A DNA stretch of 27,944 bases from assembly GCA_009773995.1 (NCBI GenBank), contig VSMY01000020.1:1-27944 (forward strand). The letters run 5' to 3'. The number at the start of each line of letters is the position of its first letter. The stretch's first letter is position 1. This DNA comes from Oscillibacter sp. (GTDB lineage Bacteria > Bacillota > Clostridia > Oscillospirales > Oscillospiraceae). The position numbers and the translations under genes were made by a program. Shown here piece by piece: positions 7,667 to 14,015 of the stretch. The notes under the pieces are model-generated. The model was not told the DNA's origin. It was given only the letters and a program-made list of their open reading frames with translations, and did no database searches.

Positions 7667-8836
7667 TCACAGGCTGCTGACGGCGGCCTCCAGCTGGTGG
7701 AGGGCCCGCTCCAGGACGCTCCGGGGACAGGCGGCGTTCAGCCGCATATAGCCGTTCAGGCTCCGTCCGAAGGCCCACCCGTCGTTCAGGCCCAGCCGGG
7801 CCTTTTCGATCATGAAGTCGTGGAGCTCCTGGTTGCTCAGGCCCAGGGCCCGGCAGTCCAGCCACATGAGATAGGTGGCGTCGGGGGCGTAGGTCTTGAT
7901 TTTCGGGATGTGCCGCTGGCAGTAGTTCGCCACGAAGTCGAAGTTGTCCGAGAGATAGGGCAGCAGCTGGTCCAGCCACTCCTCCCCCTCCCGGAAGGCC
8001 GTCTCCACGGCGGTGACGGAAAAGGCGTTGTTCCGGTGGATGTCCATGTTCGTCCAGAAACGGTCAAAGGTCTCCTTCATGTGCCGGTTGGGGAAGACCG
8101 CCGTGCTGGCCTGGAGGCCCGCCAGGTTGAAGGTCTTGGTGGCGGAGATGCCGGTAATGACATTGGCGGCGATTTCCGGCGACAGGGAGGCGGTGGGAAT
8201 ATGCTTCTTCCCGTGGAAAATCAGGTCGGAGTGAATCTCGTCGCTGACCACCAAAACGCGGTGCTTCAGGCACAGCTCCATCATCCGGCGGAGCTCCTCC
8301 TCCGTCCACACGATGCCCAGGGGGTTGTGGGGGCTGCACAGCAGGAACAGGTCCGCCTCCCGGAGCTTGGCCTCGAAGTCCTCCCAGTCCACGGTCCATT
8401 TTCCGTCCCGCTCCACCAGCTGGTTCTCGATGACCCGCCGCCCGGCGAACTCCGCCATGTCGTAGAACTCGCCGTAGACCGGCGTCTGGATGAGGACGCT
8501 GCCGCCCTGGGGGGTGTAGAGCTGGATACAGGCGCTGAGGGTCTGGACCACCCCCAGGCAGAAGCTCATAAGCGACGTGTCCGGAGTCCAGCCGTTCCGG
8601 CGGCCCTGCCAGTCCCGGACGGCCTCGAAGTAGCTGTCCGGCCGGGCGGTATAGCCCCAGACGCCCTCCTCGGCCCGGTCCTTCAGGGCGTCGATGATGG
8701 GCTGGGCGGTCTTGAAGTCCATGTCCGCGATCCACAGGGGTATCACGTCCTCCCTGCCGAACTTCTTGACCCGTTCGTCGTACTTGGCGGAAAGGTTCCC
8801 GCTGCGGTCAATCACCTGGTCAAAATCGTATTGCAT
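7667..8836 (-). CDS. MalY/PatB-type PLP-dependent C-S lyase (cystathionine/cysteine beta-lyase)
   Basis: This 389-aa fold-type I PLP enzyme fits the MalY/PatB family. The N-terminal landmark is VIPLWIADMDFKT. Next come the cofactor-site stretches SPHNPLGIVWT (N171) and SDEIHSDLIF (D199), the Schiff-base lysine K234 in SATKTFNLAGLQ, and the carboxylate-binding arginine in YMRLNAACP near residue 364. Such enzymes cleave cystathionine, cysteine or cystine by beta-elimination to pyruvate, ammonia and a thiol or H2S. The frame is open further upstream, but ATG 8836 has AAAGGA at a proper distance and begins at the family's usual N-terminus (MQYDFDQVIDR). An upstream start would also lie beyond the predicted sigma-54 transcription start. 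It is the first gene of the operon with the symporter. Confidence 0.9.
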   Translation of the reverse strand: MQYDFDQVIDRSGNLSAKYDERVKKFGREDVIPLWIADMDFKTAQPIIDALKDRAEEGVWGYTARPDSYFEAVRDWQGRRNGWTPDTSLMSFCLGVVQTLSACIQLYTPQGGSVLIQTPVYGEFYDMAEFAGRRVIENQLVERDGKWTVDWEDFEAKLREADLFLLCSPHNPLGIVWTEEELRRMMELCLKHRVLVVSDEIHSDLIFHGKKHIPTASLSPEIAANVITGISATKTFNLAGLQASTAVFPNRHMKETFDRFWTNMDIHRNNAFSVTAVETAFREGEEWLDQLLPYLSDNFDFVANYCQRHIPKIKTYAPDATYLMWLDCRALGLSNQELHDFMIEKARLGLNDGWAFGRSLNGYMRLNAACPRSVLERALHQLEAAVSSL

Positions 8837-8892
8837 CGTCTCGCATCCTTTCTGAAATGGTGGTATGCTCGCGGCGTTTGGCGAATTATTAT

Positions 8893-8909
8893 AGCAAAAA
8901 TCATGCCAA
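8893..8909 (-). promoter_or_regulatory. Sigma-54 (-24/-12) promoter for the C-S lyase operon
   Basis: On the minus strand the sequence TTGGCATGATTTTTGCT matches the consensus YTGGCAYG-N4-TTGCW. The invariant GG (8907-8906) and GC (8895-8894) are separated by exactly 10 bases. The predicted start is near 8882, giving a leader of about 46 bases before ATG 8836. A sigma-54 activator gene lies immediately upstream. Confidence 0.85.
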
Positions 8910-8965
8910 ATTGTGAGCAAATACAAGACCCTCCTAAAATCCACCTTGAAATTGGAGGGGCGCAC

Positions 8966-9014
8966 AAAAACCCCGGGATAGATTTTGGCGAAATGCCGGT
9001 GTCTATCCCGGGGT
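8966..9014 (-). terminator. Intrinsic terminator of the sigma-54 activator gene
   Basis: Arms CCCCGGGATAGA (8971-8982) and TCTATCCCGGGG (9002-9013) are perfectly complementary over 12 bp, around a 19-base spacer that itself holds a small GGC/GCC hairpin. On the minus strand the second arm runs straight into five T (8970-8966). This fits a terminator after the activator gene, which ends at 9084. It also lies 60-105 bp upstream of the -24 element at 8907, so a dual role as an activator site cannot be excluded. Confidence 0.75.
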
Positions 9015-9061
9015 GTCCTGTAGGGTGGAGACCACGCGCCTCCCTTCCAGGCGGCGCTTTA

Positions 9062-9109
9062 TTGGTCAAAATGATTTAATTGGTCAAAAACTCCCGTCCT
9101 TTTGACCAG
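9062..9109. promoter_or_regulatory. Cluster of TTGGTCAAA / TTTGACCAG motifs (candidate activator sites)
   Basis: TTGGTCAAA occurs at 9062-9070 and again at 9080-9088 (18 bp apart), and the inverted form TTTGACCAG is at 9101-9109. The last overlaps the 3' end of the activator coding region and the second overlaps its stop codon. The same core recurs upstream of cyuA at 11158-11187. The location upstream of a sigma-54 promoter suggests enhancer sites, which is inference. Confidence 0.5.
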
Positions 9110-11144
9110 TTTCCCAGAGGGCCCGGCCCTTGGGGGTGAGACGGCTTCCTCCCCGGCCCCGGCTGACCCGGACCAGGCCCTGGGCCGCCAGGTCCGCCAG
9201 AGCGTCCCGGACCTCCCGCTGGGAGAGGGGAACATGGGCCTCCCGGGCTTTTTGCAGCAGGGCGTCCCGGCCCATGGAGGTCCCGGCCTGAGAGGCGGCG
9301 TAGAGCTGGGCGAGAAGGAAGGAAACGCCGTCGGAAAACGCCGCCTCCGTTTGGACGGCGGAAGGGCGGAGCGCCGGGCCGCCGGAGAGAAACAGCGTGG
9401 GCGGCAGGTCCTCCAGGCCGATGTCCTGGTGGCCGGTATAAATAAAATACTCCACCGCGTTCCGCAGCTCCCGGATATTCCCCGGCCAGGCGTGGCGGCG
9501 GAAGAAGTCCTTTACCGGCTCCGTCAGGCGGAAGGACCCCCCCAGCTCCCGGCGGAAGTGCTCCGCCAGCAGGAACATGTCGTCTCCCCGCTCCGTCAGG
9601 GGCGGAATCAGAGCGGGCAGCGTGCTGAGCCGGTAGTAAAGGTCCCGGCGGAAGGAGCCCTCCCGGACCTTCTGCTCCAGGGCCTCGTTGGTGGCGGCGA
9701 CAATGCGCACGTCCACGCAGATGATCCGGTTGCCGCCCACCCGCATGACCTCCCGCTCCTGGAGGGCCCGGAGGAGTTTGATTTGGAGGGCGGGACTCAT
9801 GCCCTCCACCTCGTCTAAAAAGAGGGTGCCTCGGTGGGCCAGCTCAAAGAGGCCGGGCCGTCCCCCCTTCTTCGCCCCGGTGAACGCGCCTTCCTCATAG
9901 CCGAAGAGCTCGCTCTCCAAGAGGTTCTCCGGAAACGCGGCCACATTGATGGGAACAAAGGGGCCCCCGGCCCGCGGAGACGCCTGGTGAACGGCGTGGG
10001 CGAACAGCTCCTTCCCCGTGCCCGTCTCCCCAATCAGCAGGACGGGACTCTCGCTGCGGGCCATACGGGCCAGGGTCTCCTTGGTTTTGCAGATGGCCCC
10101 GGACTGCCCCACAACGTCGGCAAAGCCGTATTTCGCCCGGTAGCCCTTGTGGAAAAGCTGGCTCCGCAGCTCGCTCTGCCGGGCCTCCACGTCGTTGAAG
10201 CGCTGGAGCAGGGCGAACGCCCCGATGCAGGCGCTCTGCCGGATCACCGGCACCACCTCCACGCTGAGGTTTACGCCGTTGACCTTGATGGCCTTGACGG
10301 GCAGGGTCCGGCGGCTTTGCAGGCACTGGGCGAAGGGGATGTAGGGAAACACCTCCTCGCAGCGCCGCCCCTGGACCAGGGAGGCGCTGACACAGGTCAT
10401 CTCCTCCGCCCGGCGGCTGCACGCGAAGACCTCGCCCCGCTCGTTGACTCCCACCACGCCGTCCTCCAGGCTCTCCATTAAAATGTGGAACTGGCTCTCC
10501 AGGCGGATGGACCGGGCGAACATGCGGTCGAAGCTGTAGTTGCTGGTGGCCACCTCCTGGGCGTACTCCTGGAAGGCGGGCCCCTCCAGCAGGGATTCCA
10601 GCCCCAGCCGGAGGGCGATTTCGATCATCATGCCCGAGGTGCACACCCGCTGCCCCAGGTTGACGACCGTCTCCATCCCCGGAGGGACGTAGCGGAGCTC
10701 GTCCGGCGTCACGGCGATGTGTACGTCCGGGACCTCCGGCGCGCCGGGGTAAAAGGGAATCCAATGAATGTGGGTGACGCCGAACTGCTCCAGCTGGGCG
10801 ATGGCCTCCCGCGCCATGGTCTGGGTCATATTGACAAACAGCACCCGGCTGCCCGCCGGAAGCTCCTTGAGCCTGCGCAGCTCGCTCCAGCGGAAGGAGA
10901 CCTCCACCGCCATGGTCTGGCTGTCGATGGGGATATGACGCATCAGCTCCTCCGGAGACCCGTAAGCGTCGGTAGAGGCCACGAACAGGTCCGCCCGGTC
11001 CAGCACTCCGGCGGCGCTGCCGTCCAAAACGGAAAAGGCGGAAATCTCCGCCTCTTCTGAAAACAGGGCGGCGATGTCCCTCTTATAGGATTCTCCCGCC
11101 CTGGGGTCCAGGGCGATCACAGAGATTTTCTTTTTCCCCGGCAT
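9084..11144 (-). CDS. Sigma-54-dependent transcriptional activator (N-terminal sensor + PAS + AAA+ + winged helix)
   Basis: This 686-aa bacterial enhancer-binding protein has four regions. Residues 1-190 form an unassigned sensory region, weakly reminiscent of PrpR-N-type domains. About 215-315 is a PAS-like domain (MESLEDGVVGVNERGEVFACS). The AAA+ sigma-54 activation domain spans about 340-580, with Walker A GETGTGKE (372-379), the sigma-54-contact loop GAFTGA (419-424), Walker B LFLDEVEG (441-448) and the arginine-finger region FRRDLYYRLSTLP. Residues 603-680 look like a winged helix (LSQREVRDALADLAAQGLVRV) instead of the common Fis HTH. ATG 11144 is chosen because AAAGGAGAG lies just upstream; the open frame extends 27 codons further without a good site. 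It lies between two sigma-54 promoters, for the C-S lyase/symporter operon and cyuA. A sigma-54 activator of cysteine desulfidase (CdsR) is, as I recall, known in Clostridioides difficile, and this may be a functional counterpart. Confidence 0.9.
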   Translation of the reverse strand: MPGKKKISVIALDPRAGESYKRDIAALFSEEAEISAFSVLDGSAAGVLDRADLFVASTDAYGSPEELMRHIPIDSQTMAVEVSFRWSELRRLKELPAGSRVLFVNMTQTMAREAIAQLEQFGVTHIHWIPFYPGAPEVPDVHIAVTPDELRYVPPGMETVVNLGQRVCTSGMMIEIALRLGLESLLEGPAFQEYAQEVATSNYSFDRMFARSIRLESQFHILMESLEDGVVGVNERGEVFACSRRAEEMTCVSASLVQGRRCEEVFPYIPFAQCLQSRRTLPVKAIKVNGVNLSVEVVPVIRQSACIGAFALLQRFNDVEARQSELRSQLFHKGYRAKYGFADVVGQSGAICKTKETLARMARSESPVLLIGETGTGKELFAHAVHQASPRAGGPFVPINVAAFPENLLESELFGYEEGAFTGAKKGGRPGLFELAHRGTLFLDEVEGMSPALQIKLLRALQEREVMRVGGNRIICVDVRIVAATNEALEQKVREGSFRRDLYYRLSTLPALIPPLTERGDDMFLLAEHFRRELGGSFRLTEPVKDFFRRHAWPGNIRELRNAVEYFIYTGHQDIGLEDLPPTLFLSGGPALRPSAVQTEAAFSDGVSFLLAQLYAASQAGTSMGRDALLQKAREAHVPLSQREVRDALADLAAQGLVRVSRGRGGSRLTPKGRALWETGQKDGSF

Positions 11145-11157
11145 ACCGCAGCTCTCC

Positions 11158-11187
11158 TTTAACCAGTTTCTTTGACCAGTTAACCAT
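11158..11187. promoter_or_regulatory. Three TT(G/A)ACCA direct repeats upstream of cyuA (candidate activator sites)
   Basis: TTTAACCAG (11158-11166), TTTGACCAG (11171-11179) and TTAACCA (11180-11186) are tandem in the same orientation. They lie 42-71 bp upstream of the -24 GG at 11229 and directly in front of the activator gene start, touching its AAAGGAG site. Binding here could both activate cyuA and repress the activator's own gene. The motif is shared with 9062-9109. Confidence 0.5.
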
Positions 11188-11226
11188 AAACGGCGGCGGA
11201 TTGCAAGGGTTTTTCGGGGAAACAAT

Positions 11227-11243
11227 CCGGCACGGAAATTGCT
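11227..11243 (+). promoter_or_regulatory. Sigma-54 (-24/-12) promoter for cyuA
   Basis: CCGGCACGGAAATTGCT matches YTGGCACGRNNNTTGCW except for C in place of T before GG. GG (11229-11230) and GC (11241-11242) are separated by the required 10 bases. The predicted start near 11254 gives a leader of about 57 bases to ATG 11311. Confidence 0.83.
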
Positions 11244-11310
11244 TCACTATTACAGCGGCAACCCGATACCACTCCAACCCATCTTACCGTCTTACAGAGA
11301 GGAGCGCCTT

Positions 11311-12597
11311 ATGATTACAAAGGAAGAACTGCTGAAGCTGCTGCGCCAGGAGGTCGTCCCCGCCCTGGGCTGCACGGAGCCGGTCTGCGCAGCCCTGGCC
11401 GCCGCGGACGCCTGCCGCGCCGTCGGCGGCGAAATCGTCTCCGTGAAGCTGGAGGTCAACCCCGGCGTCTACAAAAACGGCATGAGCGTGGGCATCCCCG
11501 GCTTTCCCCGGGTAGGCCTGAAATACGCCGCCGCCCTGGGAGCCATTCTGCGCAACCCGGAAAAGGGCCTCCAGCTGCTGGAGGATATCGACGGTGAAAT
11601 CGCCGCCCAGGCCATTGCCCTGGTGGAGGACCGGCAAGTGACGGCGTCCATCCGGCACGGCGAGACCCAGCTCTACGCGCGGGCGGAGGTCGTCACCACC
11701 GCGGGCGTGGGGCTCAGCGTCATCCGGGGCACCCATTCCAATATTATCCTCACCAAGCGGAACCACGAGATCTTGCTGGAAAAGGCCTGGTCCGCCGGGG
11801 GCGGCGACGCTCTTCACGACGGACTAAAAACCATGACGGTGGCGGAGATCCGGACTCTGGTGGAGCAGTGCTCCGAAGAGGAGCTGTCCTTCCTGCTGGA
11901 GGGCGTGGACATGAACGAGCGCCTGGCGGATTTCGGGCTGGAGAACAACCCCGGCATCGGCATCGCCGGAGCGCTGAAACGGCAGATGGCGGGCGGCGCC
12001 ATGGGGGACAACCTGTTCAGCCGCACGATGGCACGGGTGGCCGCCAGCGCCGAGGGCCGCATGAGCGGCTGCCCCTATGCGGTGATGAGCAGCGCGGGCA
12101 GCGGGAACCACGGCCTGACCGCCGTCATCCCCGTGGCGGAGATGGCCCGGCACCTGGGGTCCTCCCAGGAACGGCTGGTGAAGGCCCTGGCCTTCTCCCA
12201 TACCTTGAACGTCTACATCAAGCTCTTCACCGGGAAGCTGTCCGCTACCTGCGGCTGCGGCGTCTCCGCCGCCACGGCGGCCTCCGCGGCCATGGTCTGG
12301 CTGATGGGCGGAACCGACGAGCAGATCGGCGGGGCCGTCATCAACATGAGCGGAGACCTGACGGGCATGGTCTGCGACGGCGGAAAAATCGGCTGCGCCC
12401 TAAAGCTGGCCACGGCCGTCAACGCCGCGCTGATGTGCGCGTACCTGGCCATGGACGGCGTGACGCTCCAAGCCGCCGACGGCATCTGCGGCGCCACGCC
12501 GGAGGAGGCCATCCGCAGCATGGGCCGGGTCAGCGCGCCGGGAATGCTGGAGACGGACCGGACCATCCTGGAAATCATGATGGAAAAGGAACGCTGA
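11311..12597 (+). CDS. cyuA: CyuA-type L-cysteine desulfidase / L-serine dehydratase-like enzyme ([4Fe-4S])
   Basis: This 428-aa protein belongs to the UPF0597/YhaM (CyuA) family. It opens with EVVPALGCTEPVCAALAAADA (C21). The core has SSAGSGNHGLTAVIPV, then C314-G-C316-G in CGCGVSAATAASAAMVWLMGG, and C355 and C362 in GMVCDGGKIGCALK, the cysteine-rich region that ligates the iron-sulfur cluster in this family. Known members break L-cysteine down to pyruvate, ammonia and H2S (some act on serine) without PLP. ATG 11311 follows AGAGAGGAG; an in-frame ATG at 11239 lies inside the sigma-54 promoter region and is rejected. The gene is divergent from the sigma-54 activator gene and has its own -24/-12 promoter. 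It converges on gltD with a 9-bp gap and no obvious terminator between them. Confidence 0.88.
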   Translation: MITKEELLKLLRQEVVPALGCTEPVCAALAAADACRAVGGEIVSVKLEVNPGVYKNGMSVGIPGFPRVGLKYAAALGAILRNPEKGLQLLEDIDGEIAAQAIALVEDRQVTASIRHGETQLYARAEVVTTAGVGLSVIRGTHSNIILTKRNHEILLEKAWSAGGGDALHDGLKTMTVAEIRTLVEQCSEEELSFLLEGVDMNERLADFGLENNPGIGIAGALKRQMAGGAMGDNLFSRTMARVAASAEGRMSGCPYAVMSSAGSGNHGLTAVIPVAEMARHLGSSQERLVKALAFSHTLNVYIKLFTGKLSATCGCGVSAATAASAAMVWLMGGTDEQIGGAVINMSGDLTGMVCDGGKIGCALKLATAVNAALMCAYLAMDGVTLQAADGICGATPEEAIRSMGRVSAPGMLETDRTILEIMMEKER

Positions 12598-12606
12598 GAA
12601 GCCCCG

Positions 12607-14001
12607 TCACACCACCCGCACGAGATTGGTGCAGCCGTTGAGATAGGCGTCCGCCTCCGCGGCCGCCGTGCGCCCCTCGGCGATGGCCCACACCACCAGG
12701 GACTGCCCCCGGCGCATATCTCCCGCCGCGAAGACCTTCTCCACATTGGTGGCAAAGCCGCCCTCCGCCGTCTGGACCGTCCGGCCGTACTGCACGCCGA
12801 AGGCCTCGCACACGCCGCCCTCGCACCCGGCAAAGCCGGTGGCGGCAATCAGCAGCCCGCAGGGCAGCGTGTCTCCCTCCGTGGTCGTCACGGCGGTCAG
12901 CGCGCCGTCCTCCGCCGTCAGCCCTTTTATCTGAACGCCAAAGCGCCTGGGATCCGCCCCGAACACGGAAACGGCCTCCTGATGGGCGTAGTCCTGGGGG
13001 AGGGCGCCGTTTTCCAGATAGTCCGCCGCAGGGCGGCGCACCAGCTGGACGACGGAACGGCAGCCCTGCCGCAGGGCCGTGGCCACGCAGTCGCTGGCGG
13101 TGTCGCCGGTGCCCACGATGACCACGTCCCGGCCCTCCGCCGAGGGGACGGCGGGGTCCTTGCCGAACTGCCGCCGCTCCACGGCGGCCTTCAGGAACTC
13201 CGTGCCGTAGCAGACGCCGGAGACGCCCTTCGTTTCCAGGCCCAGGGGCCGGGGACGCTCCGCGCCGCAGCAGAGAATCACCGCGTCGTAGTCCCCCAGT
13301 AGCCGCCGGGCCACCGCCGGGGCCGACGCGTCCACGCCGGTGACAAAGCTGACGCCCTCGTCCGTCATCAGATCCACGCGCCGCTGAACGATCTCCTTGG
13401 GCAGCTTCATATTCGGGATGCCGTAGGTCAGGAGTCCGCCGCAGCGCTCCTCCCGTTCTACCACCGTAACGGAGTGGCCCCGGTGGTTCAGCTGGTCCGC
13501 CGCCGCCAGGCCCGCCGGGCCGGAGCCCACCACGCAGACCTTCTTTCCGGACCACTGGGGCGGGCGGCGGCGCTTCACCGCCTGGGCGGCAAAGGCGTCC
13601 TCAATGACGCTGAGCTCATTGTCCCGGATGGTGACGGCGTCGCCGTACATCCCGCAGATGCAGGCCCGCTCGCAGGGAGCGGGACAGACCCGCCCGGTGA
13701 ACTCCGGGAAATTGTTGGTCTTCAGCAGGCGGCTCAGGGCGTGGAAGGGGTTCTCCGCCCAGATCATGTCGTTCCACTCGGGAATCAGGTTGTGCAGGGG
13801 ACAGCCGAAGGTCCCCCCTTCCCACTCCATCCCCGCCTGGCAGTAGGGCACGCCGCAGTTCATGCACCGGCCCCCCTGCTCCCGCCGGACCGCGGGCCGC
13901 AGGGGAATGTGGAAGGGCTCCCAGTCCCGGACCCGTTCCTCCGGCGGACGGCTGGAGGTCTCCTGCCGGTTATATTCCAAAAATCCAGTTGTTTTTCCCA
14001 T
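12607..14001 (-). CDS. gltD: Glutamate synthase (NADPH) small subunit
   Basis: This 464-aa beta subunit supplies electrons from NADPH through FAD and iron-sulfur clusters to GltB. The N-terminal cysteine-rich domain has C46, C49, C54 and C67 (RCMNCGVPYCQ, then GCPLHN) and C106, C110, C114 and C116 (CPAPCERACICG), the two [4Fe-4S] sites. The FAD Rossmann motif GSGPAG is at 159-164. The NADPH motif GTGDTASD is at 297-304, and the final flavin contact is VFAAGDMRRGQSLVVWAIAEGR. Length is as expected. The gene begins 14 bp after gltB, and its AAGGAGG overlaps the gltB stop codon, so the two are co-transcribed and probably translationally coupled. Confidence 0.96.
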   Translation of the reverse strand: MGKTTGFLEYNRQETSSRPPEERVRDWEPFHIPLRPAVRREQGGRCMNCGVPYCQAGMEWEGGTFGCPLHNLIPEWNDMIWAENPFHALSRLLKTNNFPEFTGRVCPAPCERACICGMYGDAVTIRDNELSVIEDAFAAQAVKRRRPPQWSGKKVCVVGSGPAGLAAADQLNHRGHSVTVVEREERCGGLLTYGIPNMKLPKEIVQRRVDLMTDEGVSFVTGVDASAPAVARRLLGDYDAVILCCGAERPRPLGLETKGVSGVCYGTEFLKAAVERRQFGKDPAVPSAEGRDVVIVGTGDTASDCVATALRQGCRSVVQLVRRPAADYLENGALPQDYAHQEAVSVFGADPRRFGVQIKGLTAEDGALTAVTTTEGDTLPCGLLIAATGFAGCEGGVCEAFGVQYGRTVQTAEGGFATNVEKVFAAGDMRRGQSLVVWAIAEGRTAAAEADAYLNGCTNLVRVV

Positions 14002-14015
14002 GTCGGTGGACCTCC

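Noticed and set aside
6332..9079. Open frame of 915 codons on the plus strand opposite the symporter and C-S lyase genes
   Set aside because: Low-complexity Gly/His/Asp-rich shadow of two well-supported genes; no recognisable motif.
11145..11225. 27-codon N-terminal extension of the sigma-54 activator
   Set aside because: No good ribosome binding site, and it would cover the candidate operator repeats; AAAGGAGAG fits the start at 11144.
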